A stretch of DNA of 64,000 bases. Origin: Pseudoalteromonas sp. 0303. Its GTDB lineage: Bacteria; Pseudomonadota; Gammaproteobacteria; Enterobacterales; Alteromonadaceae. Below, in pieces: positions 18,181 to 27,030 of this stretch (positions within the stretch are counted from its first letter, which is position 1; every line of letters begins with the position of its first letter). Made by a program: the position numbers and the translations under genes. The notes under the pieces were generated by a model. It saw only the letters and a program-made list of their open reading frames with translations. It searched no databases and was not told the origin of the DNA. The DNA is taken from the NCBI RefSeq assembly GCF_013349995.1, contig NZ_JABVXF010000001.1, positions 186,001-250,000 of the forward strand, in the 5' to 3' direction.

Positions 18181-19350
18181 ATGGCGTTTAAACCACAAAT
18201 TAAGGTGCCAGCGACCTATATGCGTGGCGGCACCAGTAAAGGAGTGTTCTTTAACTTAACTGACTTACCTGAGCCTGCCCAAGTGGCAGGTGAGGCGCGC
18301 GACAACCTGTTATTACGTGTGATTGGCAGCCCCGATCCTTACCAAAAACAAACTGATGGTATGGGCGGTGCAACCTCAAGCACCAGTAAAACGGTGATTT
18401 TATCGAAAAGCGCTAAAGCTGATCACGATGTTGATTATCTGTTTGGTCAAGTTGCTATCGATAAGGCGTTTGTTGATTGGAGTGGTAACTGCGGTAATTT
18501 AACTTCAGCAGTCGGGGCCTTTGCTGTGTCAAACGGTCTTGTTGATGCCAGCAAAATTCCAGAGAACGGCGTTGTTGAAGTTAAAGTATGGCAAGTCAAT
18601 ATTAATAAAACCATCATAGTGCACGTGCCAATTACTAACGGTGAAGTGCAAGAAACTGGTGATTTTGAGCTTGATGGCGTGACCTTTCCAGCCGCTGAAG
18701 TGAAACTTGAATTTATGGACCCCGCAGATGGCGAAGGGGCCTTATTTCCAACAGGTAACTTAGTCGATGAATTAGAGGTGCCGGGTATTGGTATGTTGTC
18801 TGCAACGATGATCAATGCGGGTATTCCTACAGTTTTCATTAACGCCAGTGAAGTTGGCTACGATGGCACAGAGCTACAAGAAGCCATTAACGGTGATGCA
18901 TCGGCACTTGAAAAGTTAGAAACGATTCGCGCCTATGGAGCGATGAAAATGGGGCTAATTTCTCATATTGATGAAGCAAAAGCACGTCAACATACGCCAA
19001 AAGTAGCTTGGGTTGCACCAGCTAAAACTTATCACGCATCAAGCGGTAAAGTTGTAAATGAAACCGATATTGATTTAGTGGTACGTGCTATGTCGATGGG
19101 TAAATTGCACCATGCTATGATGGGCACGGCTGCGGTAGCAATAGGTACTGCAGCTGCCATACCTGGAACTTTAGTAAACCTTGCTGCAGGTGGTGGTGAG
19201 CGACAAGAGGTAAACTTTGGTCATCCTTCTGGCACTTTAAAAGTGGGCGCTGCTGCAACACTTGTTGATGGTAATTGGCAAGTCACAAAAGCAAGTATGA
19301 GCCGAAGTGCACGTGTATTAATGGAAGGCTGGGTTCGAGTGCCCGAGTAG
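18181..19350 (+). CDS. prpF: 2-methylaconitate cis-trans isomerase PrpF
   Basis: PrpF isomerises the AcnD product so that aconitase can hydrate it. It has 389 residues of the diaminopimelate-epimerase-like fold. The N-terminal block TYMRGGTSKGVFF is the family signature. DGMGGATSSTSKTV and the Cys in DWSGNCGNLTSAVG follow, and the C-terminal SRSARVLMEG also fits. It is the last gene of the operon and ends just before a bidirectional terminator. No prpE is in the cluster. Confidence 0.95.
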   Translation: MAFKPQIKVPATYMRGGTSKGVFFNLTDLPEPAQVAGEARDNLLLRVIGSPDPYQKQTDGMGGATSSTSKTVILSKSAKADHDVDYLFGQVAIDKAFVDWSGNCGNLTSAVGAFAVSNGLVDASKIPENGVVEVKVWQVNINKTIIVHVPITNGEVQETGDFELDGVTFPAAEVKLEFMDPADGEGALFPTGNLVDELEVPGIGMLSATMINAGIPTVFINASEVGYDGTELQEAINGDASALEKLETIRAYGAMKMGLISHIDEAKARQHTPKVAWVAPAKTYHASSGKVVNETDIDLVVRAMSMGKLHHAMMGTAAVAIGTAAAIPGTLVNLAAGGGERQEVNFGHPSGTLKVGAAATLVDGNWQVTKASMSRSARVLMEGWVRVPE

Positions 19351-19369
19351 CAGTACACATAATCAAAAT

Positions 19370-19391
19370 AAAGCGGCGTTTACGCCGCTTT
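19370..19391. terminator. Bidirectional terminator between prpF and 19380-20288
   Basis: AAAGCGGCGT and ACGCCGCTTT form a 10-bp perfect stem with a 2-base centre. It lies between convergent genes and overlaps the last codons of the minus-strand gene. T runs are short on both strands. Confidence 0.7.
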
Positions 19392-20288
19392 GTCTAATCC
19401 GTAGCATTGTTGCTTCATACCTTCGATAAACTCGTCAAACTTGCCGCTTTGTTGCATTAGTTCTATTTCGTCATTTAAGTCTTCTAAAACTTTTTGCCAG
19501 TGCGGCGTTGATTTGCTGACAGAAAAATATAGCGGTTTGTATTCAAGCTTAGGCTCTAATGCGACCAGTGATTCTAAAATTTGTCGTTTGCCGCTATTTG
19601 ATAATTCAGACTTGTAAACGCTTGCTTTTAACACTTCAAGATCTGCCACAATCAGGCTTACTCGGTTACTAAGTAAGAGATGAATTAGTTGGTACTCATT
19701 ATTAGCGACGATTGTATCGATTTCTTTATTATCAATCATGGCATCGAGTTCTTTGGTGTTTTTATATGAGCGAACTACACCAATAGGCAAGTCTTTTACA
19801 GAGTTTAAATCCCCATTAAATGGAATTTGAGTTCCTTTTAACGCCACGAAAGAAAGATTCCCAGCTGGAATGGCATGGCTTAAAGCGAGTAAATTGTTGC
19901 GGGTTTTATCAAGGAAGTTATCTGAAATAACATCATCTTCAATGAAATATTCAGGAAAGAGAATATCAGCGCGACCTAATTCAGCTTCTCTTACGGCACG
20001 CGCCCAAGGATAAAAGCTAATGTGCACGCCATAGCCTTTTTCAAGTAAGGAGCTTACAGCAAATTGGTAAAGCCAGCCTTTGTTGCATAAGTTTTCGTCT
20101 ATATAAGGAGGCCAATCTAAAGTAACGAGCTTTAGAACATGTTTGGCATCTAAGTTATAACCATATCCGCCGTTGAAACGCACCGCTTCTTCAGTGATGA
20201 TTTCGCCATTTTTTTCAAAGCTAACAGGCGTAAGGCCCGCAAGAGCTTGATATGAGGCGAATAAAAAAAATACGGTTAGTAGTTTCAT
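19380..20288 (-). CDS. Periplasmic solute-binding-protein-like protein (SBP family 3-like)
   Basis: 302-residue exported protein with a signal peptide (residues 1-17, MKLLTVFFLFASYQALA). The rest resembles transporter substrate-binding proteins of the family 3 fold. It has an early LDWPPYIDE segment, FYPWARAVREAELGRADILFP, and a GVVRSYKNTKELDAMI hinge region. No permease or ATPase genes adjoin it. Like many alteromonad orphans of this class it may not serve an ABC transporter. The ligand is unknown. Confidence 0.72.
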   Translation of the reverse strand: MKLLTVFFLFASYQALAGLTPVSFEKNGEIITEEAVRFNGGYGYNLDAKHVLKLVTLDWPPYIDENLCNKGWLYQFAVSSLLEKGYGVHISFYPWARAVREAELGRADILFPEYFIEDDVISDNFLDKTRNNLLALSHAIPAGNLSFVALKGTQIPFNGDLNSVKDLPIGVVRSYKNTKELDAMIDNKEIDTIVANNEYQLIHLLLSNRVSLIVADLEVLKASVYKSELSNSGKRQILESLVALEPKLEYKPLYFSVSKSTPHWQKVLEDLNDEIELMQQSGKFDEFIEGMKQQCYGLDKAA

Positions 20289-20416
20289 AAATTGTTTAAG
20301 TTTTTGTTATTTATCTAAAGCTTAGCCTTTTGCCGTAAATATACAACCTAGTAACTGTAACAATATCTAACGGATGGAGTACATTTTTCGATCACAGCTT
20401 ATTTTAATAGGCTTGA

Positions 20417-20446
20417 GTGACAAAAAGTTTACATTTGTATTATGAT
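20417..20446 (+). promoter_or_regulatory. Probable promoter of the GH97 gene
   Basis: GTGACA (20417-20422), an 18-base spacer and TATGAT (20441-20446), each 5/6 to the sigma-70 consensus, lie 37 bases before the start codon. Confidence 0.45.
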
Positions 20447-20482
20447 ATCACTTAATGCTTTTGCAGCTTAAGGATAACAACA

Positions 20483-22429
20483 ATGATAAAACCAAGTATC
20501 TATATATCACTTCTCACAAGCTCTATGCTTGCTCACGCACAATTACCGCTTAGCGTTACAAGCCCAGATGGACAAATAACTGTAAAACTCGAAAAACAAC
20601 AAAATCAGCTTGTTTATAGGGTAAATTATGGCAACCAAGTGTTTTTGCAGCAATCACAGCTTGGTTTAAAAACCAACCTGGGTGATTTTTCACAAAGCCT
20701 AAAATATAAAAGCCATACAACAGCTTCAGTCAATGAAAGCTATAAGCTGCATAATGCGAAGGTAAGTGAAGTAAACTACACAGCAAATTCACTCAAAGCG
20801 CAATTTGAAAACCAAGACGGCAGAATGCTTGGCGTCGAGTTTAATGTGTCTGATAGCGATGTTGCATTTCGATATCAGATATCGGGAGCTGAAACAGACA
20901 CCCGTATCAAGGTGTTAGCTGAATACAGCGCTTTTAATTTACCAGATTCTGCAACTACATTTATAAGCCCACAAGCCTTACCTGAAACGGGCTGGATGCA
21001 AACAAAACCAAGTTACGAAGAGCCTTACACCTTTAACGAAACCCTTGGAACACCGTCAGCGAACGGCGTGGGCTATACCTTTCCTGCATTATTTAAAAAT
21101 AGCGATAAAGGTTGGCTTTTAATCTCAGAAACCGGGGTTGATAGCCATTATGTTGGCTCAAAATTAAGCGAAGGCACGAAAGACGGTGTTTATCGTATTT
21201 CATTTCCTCAGGCTGGAGAGAACAATGGCATTGGTGCAACTTATGCGGCTATGGCAATGCCTGCAACCACACCTTGGCGCACCATCACGTTAGGAGCAAG
21301 TTTAAAACCAATCGTTGAATCAACCGTGGCGTTTGATTTAGTTAAACCCCTTTATCAAGCAAGCCAAGAGTATAAAATGGGTCGTTCAACATGGAGCTGG
21401 ATTGTTTGGCAAGACCCAAGTATCAACTACGATGACCAAATCAAATTTATTGACTTAGCTGCATCATTAAATTTTGAATATGTATTAATCGACAATTGGT
21501 GGGATAAAAACATTGGCCGCGAGAGAATGGCTGAATTGGTTAAGTACGCCAATGGAAAGGGCGTTGATGTTATTTTGTGGTACAACTCAAATGGCTGGTG
21601 GAATGATGCACCACAGACCCCACAAAATAGAATGAACAGTGCACCAGCACGTCGAAATGAAATGGCCTGGCTGCAAAGCATTGGTGTAAAAGGGCTTAAA
21701 GTAGATTTTTTTGGTGGTGACAAACAAGAAACCATTAAACTCTATGAAGATATTCTCACTGATGCAAATCAGTATGGTTTAGTGATCACCTTTCATGGCA
21801 GCACCATACCGCGTGGCTGGGAAAGAATGTATCCTAACTTCGTCACATCTGAAGCGGTACTGGCATCGGAGAACCTTGTTTTTCATCAAAATTCGTTAGA
21901 TTTACATGCCTATAACGCAACTATTTTACCGTTCACTCGTAATGCTATTGGCGCTATGGACTTTGCCCCAGTGTTTTTAAACAAACGCTTATCTCAAGAT
22001 CAAACAGACGGCACTATTCGTAAAACCACAGATACATTTGAACTGGCAACAGGTGTGCTTTATCAATCACCAGTGCAACATTTTGGCCTGACGCCAAATA
22101 ACCTTGAAGAGCAACCTCAATTTGTTCTTGATACTTTAAAGGAGATGCCAACGGTATGGGATGAAACACGCTATATTGCAGGTCAGCCGGGTCAAGATGT
22201 AACGATCGCAAGGCGTCATCAACAAACATGGTGGGTAGCAGCTGTGAATGGTGAAAATAAAACCAAAACATTAGATATTGATTTACCTATGTTAGCTGGC
22301 AAAAAAGTCACCCTGTTGTTTGATAACAAAAATGGCAGTGCAGGAACCAAGCAAGTCAAAGTAAGTAACAGTGGTAAGTTAACCTTAAACTTATTAGCTC
22401 AAGGTGGCGCACTGATTATTGGTCGCTAA
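20483..22429 (+). CDS. Glycoside hydrolase family 97 (alpha-glucosidase/alpha-galactosidase type)
   Basis: Secreted or periplasmic glycosidase, 648 residues. A signal peptide ends near LAHA (residue 19). The N-terminal beta-sandwich begins with LSVTSPDGQITVKLE, typical of GH97. The catalytic barrel contains STWSWIVWQDPS, YVLIDNWWD, DVILWYNSNGWWND and KGLKVDFFGGDKQE. The Asp in KVDFF sits where retaining GH97 enzymes (alpha-galactosidase type) have their nucleophile, whereas inverting SusB-like members differ there. Retaining chemistry is therefore inferred. It stands alone, followed by a strong terminator. Confidence 0.88.
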   Translation: MIKPSIYISLLTSSMLAHAQLPLSVTSPDGQITVKLEKQQNQLVYRVNYGNQVFLQQSQLGLKTNLGDFSQSLKYKSHTTASVNESYKLHNAKVSEVNYTANSLKAQFENQDGRMLGVEFNVSDSDVAFRYQISGAETDTRIKVLAEYSAFNLPDSATTFISPQALPETGWMQTKPSYEEPYTFNETLGTPSANGVGYTFPALFKNSDKGWLLISETGVDSHYVGSKLSEGTKDGVYRISFPQAGENNGIGATYAAMAMPATTPWRTITLGASLKPIVESTVAFDLVKPLYQASQEYKMGRSTWSWIVWQDPSINYDDQIKFIDLAASLNFEYVLIDNWWDKNIGRERMAELVKYANGKGVDVILWYNSNGWWNDAPQTPQNRMNSAPARRNEMAWLQSIGVKGLKVDFFGGDKQETIKLYEDILTDANQYGLVITFHGSTIPRGWERMYPNFVTSEAVLASENLVFHQNSLDLHAYNATILPFTRNAIGAMDFAPVFLNKRLSQDQTDGTIRKTTDTFELATGVLYQSPVQHFGLTPNNLEEQPQFVLDTLKEMPTVWDETRYIAGQPGQDVTIARRHQQTWWVAAVNGENKTKTLDIDLPMLAGKKVTLLFDNKNGSAGTKQVKVSNSGKLTLNLLAQGGALIIGR

Positions 22430-22466
22430 ATGTGAGTTAATAGGCGATAAACAAAACCAAGTAGAG

Positions 22467-22494
22467 AAAAGCGAGCAGGTTGCTCGCTTTTTTT
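22467..22494 (+). terminator. Rho-independent terminator after the GH97 gene
   Basis: AAAAGCGAGCA pairs with TGCTCGCTTTT over a 3-base loop, followed by more Ts. Confidence 0.85.
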
Positions 22495-22502
22495 GGTTAT
22501 AG

Positions 22503-22531
22503 TTGCCTTGCTAACTTGGGCGTGCTAGATT
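22503..22531 (+). promoter_or_regulatory. Promoter upstream of the guanidine-II riboswitch
   Basis: TTGCCT (22503-22508), a 17-base spacer and TAGATT (22526-22531). The -10 is preceded by TGC, forming an extended -10. Transcription would begin near 22538, just before the riboswitch. Confidence 0.5.
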
Positions 22532-22558
22532 TTGTCGGGTGTGGTGATGTACTACACC

Positions 22559-22606
22559 ACTTTAAGGACGACCTTAAAGTTGTAATTTAAATTCGGGGAC
22601 GACCCC
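22559..22606 (+). promoter_or_regulatory. Guanidine-II (mini-ykkC) riboswitch
   Basis: Two hairpins with identical ACGA tetraloops are visible. The first has a 9-bp stem ACTTTAAGG/CCTTAAAGT (22559-22580). The second has a 4-bp stem GGGG/CCCC (22595-22606). They are joined by 14 bases. Paired short stems each capped by ACGR are the defining pattern of mini-ykkC, the guanidine-II riboswitch class. The second hairpin ends a few bases before the AGAGG ribosome-binding site of the SMR gene, so translational control is likely. The downstream gene is the expected type of target. Confidence 0.92.
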
Positions 22607-22621
22607 ATAAAGAGGTCGACC

Positions 22622-22936
22622 ATGAATTGGATCCTACTTATTACTGCTGGCTTACTTGAAGTCGCTTGGGCTTATGGCCTAAAACAATCAAACGGTTTTA
22701 CTAAACCACTCATTTCATTCTTTACACTCTTAACCATGGCTGCGAGCTTCTATTGCTTAAGCGTGGCGCTCAAATCATTACCACTCAGTTTGGCTTATGC
22801 GGTTTGGGTGGGTATCGGCGTAATTGGCTCAGCAATTATTGGCATGACGCTATTATCAGAAGGCGTAAGCCTATTAAAAATTGCCAGCTTACTGCTGATT
22901 GCTCTTGGAATTATTGGTTTGAAATTAGCGAATTAA
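22622..22936 (+). CDS. gdx: SMR-family guanidinium exporter (Gdx/SugE type)
   Basis: 104-residue small multidrug resistance protein with four membrane helices. The conserved membrane Glu is at residue 13 (LITAGLLEVAWAYGLK). The sequence VAWAYGLK and the later AYAVWVGIGVIG fit the SugE/Gdx subgroup that exports guanidinium, rather than the EmrE multidrug subgroup. The guanidine-II riboswitch directly upstream supports this strongly. The ribosome-binding site AGAGG lies near the second riboswitch hairpin. Confidence 0.93.
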   Translation: MNWILLITAGLLEVAWAYGLKQSNGFTKPLISFFTLLTMAASFYCLSVALKSLPLSLAYAVWVGIGVIGSAIIGMTLLSEGVSLLKIASLLLIALGIIGLKLAN

Positions 22937-23000
22937 TATTGTTTTACTTAAGCTGCTCAGTTTCACATCTTTAATTCAGGCAATAAAGCAAAGTGCTTAA

Positions 23001-23038
23001 GACTGAGAGGTGTAGTGCACTAACCAACTGAACTACAT
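23001..23038 (-). pseudogene. Decayed tRNA fragment (5' half)
   Basis: On the minus strand this reads TGTAGTTCAGTTGGTTAGTG, a recognisable D-arm with flanking bases like the intact tRNA-Val genes nearby. The anticodon and T arms have been lost. It is probably a leftover of a former tandem copy. Confidence 0.5.
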
Positions 23039-23063
23039 ATTTTAAACTTGGAACATTAAGAAT

Positions 23064-23145
23064 TGGTACGACCGAGTGGATTCGAACCACTGATTTTGGC
23101 GTGGGTCATAGAGAGCGGTAGTGCTCTAACCAACTGAGTTTCAAC
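23064..23145 (-). pseudogene. Degenerate tRNA-Val copy
   Basis: The 3' end is intact on the minus strand: T arm GTGGTTCGAATCCAC, then CGGTCGT and ACCA, identical to the neighbouring tRNA-Val. The D loop AGTTGGTTAGAGC is also kept. The anticodon arm is scrambled and no longer folds a GAC loop, and the 5' acceptor strand no longer pairs. A non-functional tRNA relic is the simplest reading. Confidence 0.6.
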
Positions 23146-23195
23146 TGTATAATATTGATTTTAGGATAATGAAATTATGAGGATTTTGAATAAAT

Positions 23196-23272
<77 letters not shown>

Positions 23273-23294
23273 ACTGAGGTGTTAAAATCAAGAG

Positions 23295-23371
<77 letters not shown>

Positions 23372-23485
23372 ATTTTGATTTAAAACTGTTGTTAGCGTGG
23401 CTAAACAACGGAGGCTAATATATAGCGACTGGTTGTGTGAATCAAGCAGCTTTAGCTATTTTTGTGCTAAGTGCTGGTTTTTTAT

Positions 23486-24505
23486 TCATAACGGACTAAT
23501 TTCGCACCTTCTGTAAAAACCTTGCCACCAAGCAACATGGCTTTTCGCAGAGCGCTTAAGACTTTGTAAAATTGCGGCATTACTGTCGCTATCTACAAAC
23601 TGGGCCATTTCGGTGTCATGCCATATTTGCTGGTAAAGAGGTTGTAGGGTTTCTAATCGACCAACTAAGAATGATTGATAAGGCTGTAGTTGCTCTAAAT
23701 AAAACTTTTTAAACACATTACTTAGCGTTTGTGCCTTTTGTTTATTCTTATTTTCAGGGCAGAGCACATCTTTTGAGTACTGCATGAGCAGCGCTGTTAT
23801 TTGTTGATTGTAATGTGTTTGCACCCTTGACGCAGAAATGAGTAGCTTGTTGTATTTAAAACGATTTAATACTTCGAGTTGGTTGATGATTTGCTCAGGC
23901 TCTATAGCGTTTATTTTGCCGGTATTAATTTGGTTGTTTAACTTAGCAATTTGCTCCATCGCGCTCACGGTTTCGCTAAAACCTGCGGTGTTTTCATCAA
24001 TGTGTGTCGAACTTAGCTGCCAGCTTTGCTTAAACTCGCTTTCGTTGAGCAGCATAGCTTTAAAGTAATTTGATAGGTTTGCTTGCTTTTGTACTGCGGT
24101 GAGTTTTATTTTTTCAACTAGCTCACCTTGCTCATCAAAGCTTTCTAAGCATTCATTTGCGCTTTGAATAAACTTAATTTGATAACTAAGAACATTAGCA
24201 GGCGTTGCTGTTTTGCCAAGCTGGTTATTGTGCTCAGCAATAAGGGTTGCAAGTTTACATTGACGTAACTGGGCAAGTTCAAGCATGCCAATGGTTGCTT
24301 TATCTTCAGTATTTTCAGAAAAGTGGTTAACAATTAGTGTACTTGGTTTAGAGAGTTTAAAACTTTCGGTTTTAAGTACGTTTTCTAATCTTTGCGCGTA
24401 GGTGTGATTTACATCACCGGAAGAGGGCGTGCAGGCAATAAGTGCCACACACGCTGTTGCGATGATAGAGTTTAAAAGGCTATTGGTTTTGCAAAAAAGG
24501 TGCAT
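23486..24505 (-). CDS. DUF3080 family lipoprotein
   Basis: 339-residue protein of the DUF3080 family, function unknown. The N-terminus has a hydrophobic stretch ending in the lipobox LIAC with the lipidated Cys at about residue 25, so it is likely an outer-membrane lipoprotein. The rest is helical and rich in Gln, Asn and Leu. The start overlaps the 3' end of norM by 26 bases, so it is translationally coupled to the efflux gene. Family assignment is from overall sequence character and the norM neighbour, so moderately certain. Confidence 0.7.
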   Translation of the reverse strand: MHLFCKTNSLLNSIIATACVALIACTPSSGDVNHTYAQRLENVLKTESFKLSKPSTLIVNHFSENTEDKATIGMLELAQLRQCKLATLIAEHNNQLGKTATPANVLSYQIKFIQSANECLESFDEQGELVEKIKLTAVQKQANLSNYFKAMLLNESEFKQSWQLSSTHIDENTAGFSETVSAMEQIAKLNNQINTGKINAIEPEQIINQLEVLNRFKYNKLLISASRVQTHYNQQITALLMQYSKDVLCPENKNKQKAQTLSNVFKKFYLEQLQPYQSFLVGRLETLQPLYQQIWHDTEMAQFVDSDSNAAILQSLKRSAKSHVAWWQGFYRRCEISPL

Positions 24506-25838
24506 GTTTAAATCGCCTATGAACAGTGAACATCAACATAACTGCTGCGGCACTTAAACCCACAATAATGCCTATCCAAAAGCCATGAGGGCCCAGCGCT
24601 GGAACAATTAAATCTGTACGAGCAAGTACGAAGCCAAGCGCAAAGCCGATCAACCAATAGGATACAAAGGTGATATAACCAATCGGTGCTGTGTATTTCA
24701 ATCCACGTAAAATACCATTGGCAGAAACTTGCAGGGCATCTGGTAATTGATAGATACAAGCAAGTACCATGATTGAAGAGGCAAGTGCCAATACTTCAGG
24801 GTTGTCAGAATACAATTGGCTTATAATATCACGGGCAAAAAAGGTCACACTTGCCAGCAGAAAAGCAATAATTGCCGCGAGAATATAACTCGTTTTAACG
24901 GCATTTTTTAACTGCTGATAGTGTTGTTGGCCAAACAAATTGCCTATTCGAATGCTAATGGCAATTGAGAGGCTTAACGGCATCATAAACAGTAATGTCG
25001 TCACACTGGCTGCAATTTGGTGACCGGCAACAGCAACTGCACCTAAGTGCGCTATAAACAAAGGAATACAAGCAAATAGCGTTACTTCAAAAAAGGTAGC
25101 TAATGAAATTGGAATACCTACTTTGGTGATAGTCCATATAGTAGCGGGCTTTGGCGCTTTGAAATTGGCTAGCAATGCTTTGGCATCAATCTTTTTGTTA
25201 AAGTGACAATAAATAACCTGAGTTAACGCCATTGCTGTAAATACCAGCGCCGTGGCAATACCACAGCCCGCGCCACCGTACGCTTGAAAACCTAATTTAC
25301 CGTGGATAAATACGTAGTTGGCCGGAATATTAACCGCTAAGCCAATTAAACTAATGTAAAAAGCAGGTTTGGTCATTCCCATACCTTCAGTGATATTGCG
25401 ATACACACTGAAAAGTAAAAACCCAAAAATACCCCATTTAACAAAATGAATATATTGCTCGGCTAATTCCGTAATAGACTTTGAAGTATCTAATTGACTT
25501 AGTACAGTATCAGCGAGGCTTGCCAGCCCTAAACCGATTATGGCAAGTACTAATGCCAGATACAGGCCCTGTTGAAAATAATGACTAATACCTTGTTTAT
25601 CGTTTGAACCAGCAAACTGCGCAATGATACCCGTTAACGCCAATAATATGCCTTGCAATGCAAGCATTAACGGATTCCAAATACCTGTTGCAATAGAAAG
25701 TGCCGCCAAGTCTGTTGCACTTACTTGGCCTGCCATCACGGTATCTACAACCGTCATTAAAATAAGGGTTACCTGTGCCAAAAAAACAGGAATGGCTAAC
25801 GAAATTAACCTTTTGGCTTCCCAACTACAAAAAGACAT
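24480..25838 (-). CDS. norM: MATE-family multidrug efflux protein NorM
   Basis: Inner-membrane cation-coupled multidrug exporter, 452 residues, about 12 helices. The N-terminal LAIPVFLAQVTLILMTVVDTVMAGQ contains the conserved Asp-Thr-Val-MAG motif of MATE helix 1. A second-half repeat is visible around LPLSLSIAISIRIGNLFGQ. It is divergent from ribE, the arrangement seen in Vibrio and other marine gammaproteobacteria. Confidence 0.9.
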   Translation of the reverse strand: MSFCSWEAKRLISLAIPVFLAQVTLILMTVVDTVMAGQVSATDLAALSIATGIWNPLMLALQGILLALTGIIAQFAGSNDKQGISHYFQQGLYLALVLAIIGLGLASLADTVLSQLDTSKSITELAEQYIHFVKWGIFGFLLFSVYRNITEGMGMTKPAFYISLIGLAVNIPANYVFIHGKLGFQAYGGAGCGIATALVFTAMALTQVIYCHFNKKIDAKALLANFKAPKPATIWTITKVGIPISLATFFEVTLFACIPLFIAHLGAVAVAGHQIAASVTTLLFMMPLSLSIAISIRIGNLFGQQHYQQLKNAVKTSYILAAIIAFLLASVTFFARDIISQLYSDNPEVLALASSIMVLACIYQLPDALQVSANGILRGLKYTAPIGYITFVSYWLIGFALGFVLARTDLIVPALGPHGFWIGIIVGLSAAAVMLMFTVHRRFKHAPFLQNQ

Positions 25839-25932
25839 AAATTACACGACTAAGTAAACAGACAGCCATTGTAATCTATTCATAGATCAATAAAAATCGC
25901 AGTTATCCATTTAATGAAAAAAAGAGAAAGCG

Positions 25933-26559
25933 ATGTTCACTGGAATTGTGCAAACGCAAGCCGTTGTGGTTGACGCTACTAACCAAGGCGGTGTATTGAG
26001 GCTAGCTTTAAAAGTAGATCAGCAATATGCTGAAAACTTGAATATCGGCGCGAGTATAGCCATTAATGGTTGTTGTTTAACCGTGGTGAAGTTTGCATCA
26101 GACACGAAAGGCTGCTGTGTTATAAATTTTGATGTGATTGATGAAACATTGAAGTTAACCAACCTAGGTATGCTGACTGTCAATGAGACGGTGAATTTTG
26201 AACGTTCAGTGACTTTTGGGACTGAATTAGGCGGGCATATCGTGTCGGGTCACATTCATTGTATGGCCGAGATACTTTCAATTAACCACCATCAAGATAA
26301 CTGTAAAATGCAATTAGCATTAGCAAAAGAGTGGCAAAAATACGTGCTTTATAAGGGATTTGTGAGTGTTAACGGGGCAAGCCTCACTGTAGGTGAAGTT
26401 GATGAGCAGGGCTTTTGGCTACACCTGATCCCAGAAACACTCTCTATTACCAATCTCGATAACTACCGCGAGGGTGATAAGTTAAATATCGAAGTCGATC
26501 AGCAAACTTATACCATTATCAACACGGTCGAAAATTATCTCTCGCAACAAGCAAAATAA
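25933..26559 (+). CDS. ribE: Riboflavin synthase alpha chain
   Basis: Catalyses dismutation of two 6,7-dimethyl-8-ribityllumazine molecules into riboflavin. It has 208 residues made of two repeated lumazine-binding barrels. The first begins MFTGIVQ with INGCCLTVV. The second contains GGHIVSGHIHCMAEI and VNGASLTVGEV. The gene stands alone and divergent from norM. No FMN riboswitch is visible in the 94-base upstream region. Confidence 0.94.
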   Translation: MFTGIVQTQAVVVDATNQGGVLRLALKVDQQYAENLNIGASIAINGCCLTVVKFASDTKGCCVINFDVIDETLKLTNLGMLTVNETVNFERSVTFGTELGGHIVSGHIHCMAEILSINHHQDNCKMQLALAKEWQKYVLYKGFVSVNGASLTVGEVDEQGFWLHLIPETLSITNLDNYREGDKLNIEVDQQTYTIINTVENYLSQQAK

Positions 26560-26590
26560 ATACAATAAACGAGGTAAATAAGTATAAAAA

Positions 26591-26614
26591 CGAGCAAATT
26601 AAAAAATTTGCTCG
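26591..26614 (-). terminator. Minus-strand terminator of the CPXCG gene
   Basis: CGAGCAAATT pairs with AATTTGCTCG. On the minus strand it overlaps the last codons of the small gene and is followed by TTTTTA. It may also work for ribE from the other side. Confidence 0.65.
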
Positions 26615-26802
26615 TCGTCACTATCGACATGTAATTCGAGTTTGTTATGTGCGTAATCTATATGCATATTTAAATGAATGGGATTGCAACATGCTGCGCA
26701 ATCTTCATAGTAATCTTGGTCACCGTCGCTTGCATCAAGTGCAACATGAATGTGGTGGCCACAGTGAGGGCATGAAATCCGTTGTGTGTATTGGTCTTTC
26801 AT
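26599..26802 (-). CDS. Small CPXCG-motif cysteine-rich protein
   Basis: 67-residue acidic protein. The N-terminal CPHCGH and later CAACCNP provide two Cys pairs that probably bind one zinc ion as a zinc ribbon. Small CPXCG proteins are widespread in gammaproteobacteria and have no established role. The C-terminus is highly acidic (VDSDDEQIF). The ORF ends within a good terminator, which supports it being a real gene. Confidence 0.8.
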   Translation of the reverse strand: MKDQYTQRISCPHCGHHIHVALDASDGDQDYYEDCAACCNPIHLNMHIDYAHNKLELHVDSDDEQIF

Positions 26803-26908
26803 CAGCTTTTACCTTAATCAGGCATGCCTGAGTTCGTTAAATTGCAATCTTCATTAAACCCTAACTCATCAAAAATGAATCTAGATTTAATTAGATTGAT
26901 ATAACTCA

Positions 26909-26950
26909 CTAACCGAATAGATGTAAGCGTAGTGCTACCAATTCGGTTAG
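26909..26950. repeat. Inverted repeat in the 26803-27030 gap
   Basis: CTAACCGAAT (26909-26918) and ATTCGGTTAG (26941-26950) are perfect 10-bp inverted arms separated by 22 bases. No T tract follows on either strand. It could be a repetitive extragenic element or a 3' mRNA stabiliser. Confidence 0.4.
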
Positions 26951-27030
26951 CATCTTTATTAATACGCTTTATAAGCTAAATATAGCTGTGTTTAGCGGTT
27001 TGTGACATTCCTTTTACAGTGAATTCTCGC

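Noticed and set aside
18447..18839. 130-codon minus-strand ORF inside prpF
   Set aside because: A Ser/Thr/Pro-rich shadow translation of a conserved coding region; no independent evidence.
22014..22271. Minus-strand ORF of 85 codons inside the GH97 gene
   Set aside because: It lies fully antisense to a well-supported glycosidase, has no ribosome-binding site and no recognisable motif.
25839..25932. FMN riboswitch before ribE
   Set aside because: The 94-base gap is too short and lacks the conserved RFN-element sequences.
26909..26950. Inverted repeat as a terminator for the fructosamine-kinase gene
   Set aside because: A 22-base loop and no U tract on the minus strand; listed only as an inverted repeat.
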